Source: Cryptosporidium bovis (Eukaryota; Apicomplexa; Conoidasida; Eucoccidiorida; Cryptosporidiidae). Taken from it: a DNA stretch of 64,000 bases. The notes beneath the pieces were generated by a model. The model was given only the letters and a program-made list of their open reading frames with translations, was not told the origin of the DNA and ran no database searches. The stretch spans positions 646,451-710,450 of the forward strand of contig VHIT02000002.1 in NCBI GenBank assembly GCA_009768925.2. Reading direction: 5' to 3'. Numbering within the stretch: the first letter of the stretch is position 1; every line of letters begins with the position of its first letter. This document shows, one piece after another, positions 19,074-27,691 of the stretch. The translations under genes were made by a program, and so were the position numbers.

Positions 19074-22000
19074 TTATTGACATAATTTTAAAAGTTTGTC
19101 AGTTTGTCTTTTAGAAAGTTTTGTTGCAAAGTTCTGAAGGTTATTGGGTCCTGTTTGGGCAATAAGTAACTTAATTTTACTATTTAAAGTATCATTCGAC
19201 ATGGAAGTGCCGTAAATATCAATAAATATACCCAATATCCTCGGAAAGTTCTCGAGGTTCGGCCCCAATATGTGTGAATTCTTAGACTCGACTAAATTCA
19301 TTAATGTTGTATGTGAGTTCTGTGCCTCGTCAGTGTCATACTTCATAGGTAATAAAGAAATCCATAAATTCACAATTTCGTGGATATTACTTATGGAATT
19401 CTGGTGGTATGCAATTATGTTTCCAAGCACATTTGTACAGTTATCTTTTGCAAGGTTGAATGACTTCCCTTTTGTTTTACTTTGCAACCTTAACAATAGT
19501 ACTTGAAGCGCATCATTAAGTATATTTGAAAAAGAGTCAAGCTTTGCTGCCTGGGAAAGAGAATACGCACAATTTTGTTGAATACTGGCTATAGGATCAT
19601 TAATACCTTCTAATATATGTCTTATCCAAGGAGCACAATGCTGATATGCCATTGGACACAAATATTGAAAAACGTCTGCAGATAAATGGAAACCCAGAAT
19701 TCTATCCTCTACATTATTATGAACTTTTACAATATGTTGCGAGACAAGTTGTACAGTAACGTTCCCTACTTTTCCCCAATAAATGTTAGGATAATACTTC
19801 ATCAATACCCCCAAAATACCTAAAATGTTCAGCCTGAGCTCTTGTTCCTGTTCTTTTTCTTCTTCAATACAACGTCTGTCGTCATCGTCATCATCTACGT
19901 CTTGTTTTGTCTGGATATCAATTACTTCTAATTTTGATCTCTCATCAAGTTTGTTTCTTCTAATGAAACTTTGCTGTAGCATGTCAAAACATCTCGACGC
20001 AATTATACCAACCTGATCGTCACTAAGTACGTTACTACCAAATGAATCTAGACATTCTTGAACTCCATTAATAACTATTACTTGGCTATCGATAGTCCCA
20101 CTTCTACACTCTTCGTCCAATACTGATAAGAAGAGAGTAATCAACTCACTCATAACTTGTGAAAACTGTGCTCTAATATTATTGTCTCTTTCAGCTAATT
20201 CACGCATTATCTTAAGAAGTCCACTTAATACATCATATGACTTCTCCTTTATTTCATCAGATAGTGAAAATCTTATAAGTGGATGAATTACTTTAATTGT
20301 ATTTGCAATATATTCGTGATAATTCGATCCAAGAACATCAATAAAGGTAATTAATATATCAAGAGAAGATTCCATGTCTAACACAAGTGATGTTCTCATA
20401 CCTATGAAATCACGTGCAGAAAGCATGCCAAAAGTGTTTCCCTCATTTTTTTCAATATCTATTTCCGGATTAGATCCACCTGAATTTAAAAGTTGTGCAG
20501 TTAAAGTATCTTCCCTTGTCTCCAGGATTGTAAATATCCCAGGTAACAAATGCGGTAAGTAAGGAACAAAGTCTTGTTTCATAATACGACACATTCTTTG
20601 TAAAGCCTCCTGTAAATACTCTTTCAGTGGATCATCCCCCTTCAAGCCTGTCCCTAAAAGTTGTAAAAACACCATCATAACCTCCTGAGCATCATTCTTG
20701 AAAATGTTATAATCTATTGAAAACCCTATTATAGTTAAACACTCGATGCACTTTCCTTTGAGAGTTCGAAGTTGGGGCGATGCCTCGCTCATTGTCTTCT
20801 TAAGATAGGGAACAATTGTGGAATAGTATGGAGCAAAATCATTTTCAATTACACCAGCAATAACGGCTAACATTGTAATACATTGTTCCCTGACTATCCT
20901 CGGAGGTTGAGGCTGTTTATTAAGTATTCCCAGTAATTTCTCCATTAAGGGACAGACATATGGTTGTAGATCCTCTGCTGTGACTTCTTCCGTAAAATTA
21001 ATGAGTGCGGAGAGAGCATGTGAAGAAACCTTACTAACTGGATCATCAATTGCCTGAATAAGCTGTGGAATAACAGATGAATGAAATGCCTCTTGAATAA
21101 ATGGAGAATGATCAAGTGAAATTTGCCCTATAGTTTGACAACATGCAAATCGTACACGAGGGAATTGATCTTGTAAAAAGCCAAGAACTCTCGAAATGAT
21201 CTGTCCAATTCTATCTTGATAGTTATCATCATCTTCCGGTATATACTCTATTGTTTGAGCAATAGCCATTATAGCAGCATATCTGTATTTCCATGGGTGT
21301 GCAGTGGTTTCCTGCATATAAATAGTTATAAAGTGATAAAACACAGGGATGAATGAGTCTGCATCCAGTGCCCTTGCAAGTCTATCAATTCCTTCTTCAC
21401 CTATTGGATAAAGACTGTCATCATCGTCTATTTCAGATTCCAGATCGTTTTCTTCCTGTTCAATCGTCACTTCTGCCCAATTAGGGTCATCGTCGAACTC
21501 GAGCATGAAACTCAGTAAAGTTGATATCATATCGTTTACAAATGATGGATGTTTGGTACACATCACTGGTCGAGTCTCTACAATACATAACAAACATTCG
21601 ATAGCTGCTTGTCTTACATCAGTAGATAATTGCGCATTCTTAGCAATATTTAAGATCTGAGGAAAGAAAACGGGAAAGTGTTGTTTGTAAAATGCAGGAT
21701 CCGACTCCGATATCGTTGTTAGACGATACAAGACATCAAGTACCAATGTGTGTTGTGCTGATATTAATTTTTGTAGTGTCTCCAGTATTAATGGAACCAA
21801 TGGAACCAAAGGTGCCCAATTCTTTTTCTCATTTGATTCAACAATCGAGGAAATAAGTCCAATAGCTTCAAATCTTATTTCAACATCCGGAAACTGTAAG
21901 GCAGTATTAATAGTAGAAACAATACTATCCCTATGTGAAGAAATCACATCATCAAGTACAGGCATTATCTCGCTGACAATTCTAAATGCATGCCGTGCCG

Positions 22001-22463
22001 GTATAGTCACAGACTCGGGTGCACTTCCAGATGCCTGAAAATTTTGTAGATTTGTTATTAGTCTAAATAGAAATGGGAGTAAATTTGGCCATTTACCTGA
22101 GGGAAATAATTCCATGGCAACAAGAGACACTGTATCGCTAAGATTCATTGATACAACATTAACCTGTTCTGTCTCTAAGCACTTTAAAAGAGTATCCAAA
22201 CATACACTTTGGTTCTCAGGGGTTATTTTGTTCCAAGTACAATTATCTGGAGTTAAAACAAACTCTCTGAAAACATTTCTCAAGGAAATAGCGGCCTGTA
22301 CGCGAAACTGAGAATTTGGTTGTTGCTGTAAAATGCTTAGTGTCAATTGTAGAAATGTATTAGGATCTGACTGTTTTAAATTGTTAAATTGATCTTCTGA
22401 TTCTTGTCTAATCGAACTGTCAGAAGAAGAAAAACCTTCATAAAGCTTACATAGGGTATCCAT
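19074..22463 (-). CDS. Importin-5/karyopherin beta-3 (Kap121-like)
   Basis: This 1129-residue protein consists of tandem HEAT repeats from end to end, close to the usual length (about 1090-1110) of IPO5/RanBP5 and yeast Kap121. Typical phrases are the N-terminal FRVQAAISLRNVFREF, the acidic segment after NWAEVTIEQEENDLESEIDD, and HPWKYRYAAIMAIAQT, all characteristic of the beta-3 branch. An acidic Asp-rich loop (DVDDDDDDR, about residue 865) follows. It carries ribosomal proteins, histones and other basic cargo into the nucleus, driven by RanGTP. The ATG at 22463 gives the conserved N-terminus. The gene is convergent with the SWIB gene (116 bp between stops). Confidence 0.93.
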   Translation of the reverse strand: MDTLCKLYEGFSSSDSSIRQESEDQFNNLKQSDPNTFLQLTLSILQQQPNSQFRVQAAISLRNVFREFVLTPDNCTWNKITPENQSVCLDTLLKCLETEQVNVVSMNLSDTVSLVAMELFPSGKWPNLLPFLFRLITNLQNFQASGSAPESVTIPARHAFRIVSEIMPVLDDVISSHRDSIVSTINTALQFPDVEIRFEAIGLISSIVESNEKKNWAPLVPLVPLILETLQKLISAQHTLVLDVLYRLTTISESDPAFYKQHFPVFFPQILNIAKNAQLSTDVRQAAIECLLCIVETRPVMCTKHPSFVNDMISTLLSFMLEFDDDPNWAEVTIEQEENDLESEIDDDDSLYPIGEEGIDRLARALDADSFIPVFYHFITIYMQETTAHPWKYRYAAIMAIAQTIEYIPEDDDNYQDRIGQIISRVLGFLQDQFPRVRFACCQTIGQISLDHSPFIQEAFHSSVIPQLIQAIDDPVSKVSSHALSALINFTEEVTAEDLQPYVCPLMEKLLGILNKQPQPPRIVREQCITMLAVIAGVIENDFAPYYSTIVPYLKKTMSEASPQLRTLKGKCIECLTIIGFSIDYNIFKNDAQEVMMVFLQLLGTGLKGDDPLKEYLQEALQRMCRIMKQDFVPYLPHLLPGIFTILETREDTLTAQLLNSGGSNPEIDIEKNEGNTFGMLSARDFIGMRTSLVLDMESSLDILITFIDVLGSNYHEYIANTIKVIHPLIRFSLSDEIKEKSYDVLSGLLKIMRELAERDNNIRAQFSQVMSELITLFLSVLDEECRSGTIDSQVIVINGVQECLDSFGSNVLSDDQVGIIASRCFDMLQQSFIRRNKLDERSKLEVIDIQTKQDVDDDDDDRRCIEEEKEQEQELRLNILGILGVLMKYYPNIYWGKVGNVTVQLVSQHIVKVHNNVEDRILGFHLSADVFQYLCPMAYQHCAPWIRHILEGINDPIASIQQNCAYSLSQAAKLDSFSNILNDALQVLLLRLQSKTKGKSFNLAKDNCTNVLGNIIAYHQNSISNIHEIVNLWISLLPMKYDTDEAQNSHTTLMNLVESKNSHILGPNLENFPRILGIFIDIYGTSMSNDTLNSKIKLLIAQTGPNNLQNFATKLSKRQTDKLLKLCQ

Positions 22464-22875
22464 CTTATTAAAATAAGTAACTTGCTAATAACATAAATAA
22501 AGCATAAATATGTTAAAGGGAACCAAGAGTACAAATGTCTTTTCAATGTTAGAAATGTTTGTTCCGTATTCAGAAACCAATGCAAAACTCATATAACTTT
22601 CAAGTACTTGCCCAATAAGTAGTGCTATTTCCAGAAGGAAAAACGGGGAACGATTAATTAAAAGGTTATATCTTCCTTTAGCTAGTAAAGATTATAGTAT
22701 ACGCGCAAAGAAAAAACAGATAAAGGGGAAAATAAGCGCAATGAAAAATACATCGAAATATGAAATCAAATGTCAAATATGATTAAGAGACGCCGTATTT
22801 TCCTCGGGTTGAAAGCGCCTAGTTGAAAAGGCCTTTATATTTGAAGAAATCGTCATTAGCCTTAGTCTGAGGAAA
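22464..22875. other. Intergenic region, importin-5 promoter
   Basis: About 410 bp between two minus-strand genes, the importin-5 start and the EMC8/9 stop. GC-richer patches GACGCCG and AAAGCGCC occur near 22790 and 22815. Open frames here are chance extensions. No gene was seen. Confidence 0.5.
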
Positions 22876-23463
22876 CTATTGATTGCTACCTATTTCAGAG
22901 TTTATAAAATCTAGATTAGGATTCATGAAATGGTCTTCCATATCAACTACTTTTAGATAATGAAGTGACTTTATCCGTTCCTCTAGCTTGATTTTCAGTG
23001 AGTTTGGATTTTTAAATGAATAGTTTGCCTCCTCCTTTTTGTTCAGGAATTTCACTAGTAAACTTTCGATAGTTTGTGTCCTGGTACCTCCTCTTTGAGT
23101 GACAACAATTGGGCTTTGAAGGCTCGGGATTAGTCTTTCAGAAATAGTACTCGGGAGCTGAGGGGAGCAATTTATATTTGCTCCTTCATCTACACTAAAA
23201 TGGTAATATCCCACGATTCCAATTTTGAAATCGGAACTCGTTTCATTTTTGATGTCACAATATTTCTGGATGTAGCCTAATCCTAAAGTTATGTATTCTG
23301 ATAACTTTGGACTATGTGAGAAAGGAAAGGAATCAGTAATAACTAGTTTTCCAAATTCGACATCAAGGTATCCAATGAGTACACCATCAATAATACTGTC
23401 AGAATATTTCATGGAATGCATAACTATTTTTATGTAAGATGCATTACTAAACTCTATGTTCAT
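22876..23463 (-). CDS. ER membrane protein complex subunit EMC8/EMC9
   Basis: This 195-residue protein has the UPF0172/EMC8-9 fold, an inactive MPN domain. Recognisable positions are YIKIVMHSMKYSDSIIDGVLIG near the start, ITDSFPFSHSPKLSEYITLG, and IGIVGYYHFSVDEG, which match the KMVLHAAKYP, DCVPLFHS and IAGYYQAN regions of animal EMC8/9. The metalloprotease JAMM residues are absent, as in the family. EMC8/9 forms part of the cytosolic cap of the EMC insertase for transmembrane proteins. The C-terminal 40 residues are more divergent. There is no membrane segment, as expected. Only one EMC8/9 gene was seen, which is usual outside vertebrates. Confidence 0.87.
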   Translation of the reverse strand: MNIEFSNASYIKIVMHSMKYSDSIIDGVLIGYLDVEFGKLVITDSFPFSHSPKLSEYITLGLGYIQKYCDIKNETSSDFKIGIVGYYHFSVDEGANINCSPQLPSTISERLIPSLQSPIVVTQRGGTRTQTIESLLVKFLNKKEEANYSFKNPNSLKIKLEERIKSLHYLKVVDMEDHFMNPNLDFINSEIGSNQ

Positions 23464-24177
23464 TTTGAAATCAATTAAATAAAAAAATTAATTACATTTG
23501 CGGGGAGAGTGGTTTTTTAATAAAGACGAAGAATAAGACGATTAATTTTCATACTTTGCATGAACAAATGAAACATGGTTTAAAAAACTAATCATAAAAA
23601 ATAAATGTTTTATATCTTCTTTAAAACAAACACATCATTTGTGCTTTCGCAAATAAAAAACAGTTACGTAAAACTCAATTTAGGAATAGAAAACTTTATT
23701 GAAGAAAATCTCAAATTCGAGAGATATTTAAACATCCACAAAAATCACCACTTTAGTTTATCTATCTAGGAATTAAGCTTATAATTATATTGCCACATTA
23801 AATTTTTTGCTATAGTTTCCATAAACTTCTCGTTGTGAGGCTATTTATAATTCAAATAGTATGATTTTTTGAATTTATAAATAGATTGAGAAATCTTTAC
23901 AATTTCATTCCTAATTTAATAATATATAATCTATATTTTTATTCTGTATAAAAGTACCAATAATTAAGAGTCACTTAATAATCGAAAAAATCAAGTTTGG
24001 AAGACGCGATACTTAGATTAGTTTGAAAGTGTGCAATAAACGAAAAACATTTCAATACTTTATACCTTAATAAAATAGAATTATTTTCAAAAGTCAAGGA
24101 TGATTTTTATGCTATAAAATCTGAGAGCTGTCTTTAGTGCGGCATGGAATTGTCTGATTAATTGCAAGTTAATTAAA
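23464..24177. other. AT-rich divergent intergenic region
   Basis: About 710 bp between EMC8/9 (minus) and CLPTM1 (plus). A G-rich box GCGGGGAGAGTGG lies near 23501, close to the EMC8/9 start. The rest is AT-rich without open frames or clear repeats. Confidence 0.55.
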
Positions 24178-26028
24178 ATGTCAACTTTACAGGAAAACAA
24201 AGTGGCAGTGAACCAGAGAGATGGAACTCAGAATAGTTGGTTTTCTGGAATTCTAGGAACAGTATTCAGGGTTATAGTATTCCAAGTTTTAATAAACTAT
24301 TTTATTGGTGGAAGGAAAACCACAACCAACAGAAGCGATGGTAAGACAATCAAACCACTAAATAATTACTTTAAACCGGGAGATGTTTATGATTTATATG
24401 CACATTTAATTTTTGGAACCGAAGAGACCATTCAAAATATTTCATTTGAATATATTTCTAAATCTGCAATTCTTATTGATGGTAATAGTTCAAATATAGG
24501 CTCCGTTTTAGAGGTTTGGAGGATTAATAATTTAATTTACAATCATTCGAATTTAGATGTTTCAAAAAATGTAACAGTAAATATTCCGAGTAATATTTTT
24601 GAATATGACTTCGAAGATAAAGCAAATCAAAGCAACAAATTAAGTGCGTTTCTGATAGTTTCTCTTATTGGAAAGGATAAAACCAACTTTATTCCGATGA
24701 ATTCTGTTGAACTTATTAAAATAATGAATAAACTCAATGATGAAGATAGCCTTGTAAGTTTATTAGATCAACCAAAGAATAATGCAGATGATAGTCAAAG
24801 TAAAAAACAATATAAATATTGGAAAGACACAATAAATATTCGAACAATATTTGACACTCAAGAATATGATATTTCTCAGTCAAATGTTCCACCACTTTCA
24901 TATATGAAATATAGCGTTGCAGAAAATATTTATTTACCTATTGTATATCCTTCAGATTTTTGGTGTATTGAGAGTAATTTAAAAATATTGGATGATTCTT
25001 CAAAAGGAAAGAGTTTTAATCTATTCCTCACATTCGACACTTCTTCATTATTTAAATATACAGTTCAAAGACAAATGATGGATACATGGGAACTTCAAAG
25101 TCGTTACGGATTTGGTCAGAGCCAGAAGGATATAATGATGATTAAAAGAATATTAGTTGAAGCTAATAAATACTACTTGATATTTAGTTTGGTATTTTTT
25201 ATTCTTCATTCTTCATTCCAAATGCTCGCATTCAAGAATGATATAAGTTTTTGGAGCAACAATGACTCGATGTATGGTCTTAGTGGTCTTTCTATATTGT
25301 CTTCTTTTATTTCCGAAATTGTCGTTGGCCTTTATCTGTTCGATTCAAATGAGACAAGTTGGATCTTACTTGTTGAAATATTTATAGGAATTGTCATTTC
25401 TGCATGGAAACTATGGAAAACAAAAATATTTATCTTCTCAAGAAAGTTTCCGTTTGTTAGTTTAAAAGGTGAGGAGACTCATATTCCTAATTCTAATGAA
25501 AAAATAAAGTGTGATAAGGAAGCTCTTACGAGACATTATGACACAATTGCAATTAAATATATGTCAATTCTTCTTCTCCCATGTGTAGTTGGATATGCCA
25601 TTTACTCCTTGAAATATTTTAAGTTTAAGAGTTGGTACTCATTTATTATTTCAACATTAGCAGGTACTGTTTACACTTTTGGGTTCATAATGATGACTCC
25701 TCAACTCTATATAAACTACAAACTTAAATCCGTCGATCACCTACCTTGGAGATTTCTCATATACAAGGCTTTAAATACATTTATTGACGACATATTTTCC
25801 TTTATTATTGACATGCCATGGATGCACAGAATGGCATGTTTTAGAGATGACATAATATTTATCATTTATATCTATCAAAGGTGGATATACCGTACAGACA
25901 AAAGTAGAACTTTATTTAAGGATCCAAGTGTAGAAAAAGAAAATAATGACGAAGTTCAAATTAAAGATTGTGTAAGTGAATTAAAGCAAGATGGATTAAG
26001 AAACAGAAACTCTAAAAAAGACAAATGA
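24178..26028 (+). CDS. CLPTM1-family ER/Golgi membrane protein
   Basis: This 616-residue protein starts with a hydrophobic segment (about 28-45, GTVFRVIVFQVLINYF). An ectodomain follows to about residue 335, with the family phrases NNYFKPGDVYDLYAHLIFG, PIVYPSDFWCIE and the TWELQSRYGFGQSQKDIMMI block. Several membrane helices follow (about 335-355, 365-392, 395-415, 460-480, 485-510), with the conserved stretches PQLYINYKLKSVDHLPWRFL and FIDDIFSFIIDMP. These are hallmarks of CLPTM1/CLPTM1L. Human CLPTM1 retains receptor subunits in ER/Golgi and CLPTM1L acts as a lipid scramblase in GPI synthesis; which role applies here is open. The C-terminus is charged. The next gene in tandem encodes a KDEL-receptor-like membrane protein. 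Confidence 0.92.
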   Translation: MSTLQENKVAVNQRDGTQNSWFSGILGTVFRVIVFQVLINYFIGGRKTTTNRSDGKTIKPLNNYFKPGDVYDLYAHLIFGTEETIQNISFEYISKSAILIDGNSSNIGSVLEVWRINNLIYNHSNLDVSKNVTVNIPSNIFEYDFEDKANQSNKLSAFLIVSLIGKDKTNFIPMNSVELIKIMNKLNDEDSLVSLLDQPKNNADDSQSKKQYKYWKDTINIRTIFDTQEYDISQSNVPPLSYMKYSVAENIYLPIVYPSDFWCIESNLKILDDSSKGKSFNLFLTFDTSSLFKYTVQRQMMDTWELQSRYGFGQSQKDIMMIKRILVEANKYYLIFSLVFFILHSSFQMLAFKNDISFWSNNDSMYGLSGLSILSSFISEIVVGLYLFDSNETSWILLVEIFIGIVISAWKLWKTKIFIFSRKFPFVSLKGEETHIPNSNEKIKCDKEALTRHYDTIAIKYMSILLLPCVVGYAIYSLKYFKFKSWYSFIISTLAGTVYTFGFIMMTPQLYINYKLKSVDHLPWRFLIYKALNTFIDDIFSFIIDMPWMHRMACFRDDIIFIIYIYQRWIYRTDKSRTLFKDPSVEKENNDEVQIKDCVSELKQDGLRNRNSKKDK

Positions 26029-26166
26029 TTGATTAGTTTTCTGAGAAGTTATAGTCGGTTTTTTTTCTAATTAGTTTTTCTTTTTTTCCGCCATTATTGC
26101 GCGTATTTCCATTTTTTTTCTTTTACAATCTCACTTTCTAATAGAAGTGTATTGATAAAGTACTTT

Positions 26167-27003
26167 ATGCAAGACAAACCTTTATTCCAAAACATTTCAT
26201 ATTTATTAGATGTGATAAATATTGCTACGGCAATTTCATGGTTCTTTGCGTACTTGTCACTACTAATTAAGGTCAGACGCAACAACAATGTAATAGGGTT
26301 ATCGCTTCAGACACTCGTAATTCTAGTGATTGCCGAATGCAATCATGTAGTGATCACATTAGTGCTATCGTTTTATTTTGGAGTAGTTCCTGGAATTGAC
26401 TTCTATTTATGCGATTGCACTACAGCAATGTTATCAATCACAACATTGGTTTATATATTGAAAAACTACGGTGACATTTACGAGAAGGAAAGAGATAATT
26501 TTGGGGTTAATATTGCGAATTATGCACTTCGACTATTGCTACCAAAAGAGGGGGGAATTGTTCTAAAAAAAGATAAATGTAAGGATACTGACCCACTTGC
26601 AATAAAATATGGTTGGCTATCAATATACTTTGTAAATGTATTTATCAGTATTGCATTATTCACATTCAGAAAGTCAAATTTACCAGCATTATTGTCTTTC
26701 TGGGAGTCATATATGGATGGATTATCCTCTGTCGCTCTTCTGCCACAACTCCATATGTTTTTTAATAAAAGACCACGAAAGGTTCCACCTACACTAATCC
26801 AATTTGTGTCGTTTGTTCTCCTTGGAAGACTGCTAATGTTGTTATATTGGTTGTTATATCCACTCTTCAGAGAAGCGTTGGTTCCTGGGAGATTACTACA
26901 TATTTCATCCGAATTAATGAATGCTCTGCTTCTTTCAAACTTTATTTTTTACAACATTAGATCTAAAATAATAAACGAAAAAGGCGAAACTCTCCCAATG
27001 TAA
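26167..27003 (+). CDS. ERD2/KDEL-receptor-like seven-TM protein
   Basis: The protein has 278 residues from the ATG at 26167; the frame can be read from a TTG at 26152, but no ATG precedes. About seven hydrophobic helices are present. The N-terminal pair with LLIKVRRNNNVIGLSLQTLV and the later FWESYMDGLSSVALLPQLHMFF, then LGRLLMLLYWLLYP, match the KDEL-receptor pattern (Ser-Val-Ala-Ile-Leu-Pro-Gln-Leu and the Arg-containing following helix). Classical ERD2 is about 212 residues. Here an extra loop around residues 110-150 and weaker identity suggest an ERD2-like paralogue that may not bind HDEL ligands. Predicted location is ER or Golgi, topologically a PQ-loop/SWEET relative. It lies in tandem behind CLPTM1. 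Confidence 0.65.
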   Translation: MQDKPLFQNISYLLDVINIATAISWFFAYLSLLIKVRRNNNVIGLSLQTLVILVIAECNHVVITLVLSFYFGVVPGIDFYLCDCTTAMLSITTLVYILKNYGDIYEKERDNFGVNIANYALRLLLPKEGGIVLKKDKCKDTDPLAIKYGWLSIYFVNVFISIALFTFRKSNLPALLSFWESYMDGLSSVALLPQLHMFFNKRPRKVPPTLIQFVSFVLLGRLLMLLYWLLYPLFREALVPGRLLHISSELMNALLLSNFIFYNIRSKIINEKGETLPM

Positions 27004-27149
27004 TGATAAATGAACGCAATATCACGAAATAAACCAAAGTTCAAGAATATATACTCTTCTAAACAAAAAATTAAAGAGGAAGCTACAGAAATGCTTTAAC
27101 GAAGTCGAATCTAATAGTATTGCCTTAAGGCTGACATTTTGCCACTGCG

Positions 27150-27446
27150 TCATCCTCCATGTAGTGTCATTATGAAGGTTATAACATCTGAATCATTAAG
27201 GACATAGTTTTCACCTCCAACTATTTCCCAGTCGCAGTTATTTACTAGAACAATAATTCCGGGTTTGATCTTTGTCCCTGTCTCTACGAACTGATCTTTT
27301 CTGAATTGAACAACATTATCTCTTACATAACTTATCAGAGATTTTAAAGAACAGGATTCAAGGCAACTTAAATCAACATCAATACAGGATTTGTTTCCAG
27401 TAATGACCTCCAAACCTCCAGAAAATTCTATTCTTACAGATGACAT
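27150..27446 (-). CDS. URM1: Ubiquitin-related modifier URM1
   Basis: This 98-residue beta-grasp protein ends in TLHGG, the Gly-Gly tail that is thiocarboxylated in URM1. Other family matches are VRIEFSGGLEVI at the start, KPGIIVLVNNCDWEIVGGE and LNDSDVITFIMTLHGG. URM1 delivers sulfur for 2-thiolation of wobble uridine in tRNA Lys, Gln and Glu and can be conjugated to proteins under oxidative stress. Both depend on an Uba4/MOCS3 E1, not seen in this window. The open frame runs 19 codons upstream to a TTG. The ATG at 27446 gives the standard URM1 length and N-terminus. Confidence 0.95.
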   Translation of the reverse strand: MSSVRIEFSGGLEVITGNKSCIDVDLSCLESCSLKSLISYVRDNVVQFRKDQFVETGTKIKPGIIVLVNNCDWEIVGGENYVLNDSDVITFIMTLHGG

Positions 27447-27691
27447 TTTTCCTTTGAGAGAAAATTGTTCACGACAGATAACACCGCCATTTTGCCCGCC
27501 CAATCAGGGTCTCGATATTGCATGATCTGTGAAAATGTTTGTGTATTCACTTGGTGTAAATTTTTTATCATAAAGTCACAATAAGACAAAAAATAAATTC
27601 ACATGTATATCTTTGAATGAGAAGGTTCTCTGACTAATTCTATATTTAATAAGAACTTTTTTCTCGAATAAATTTTTTGTATGCATTTCAA

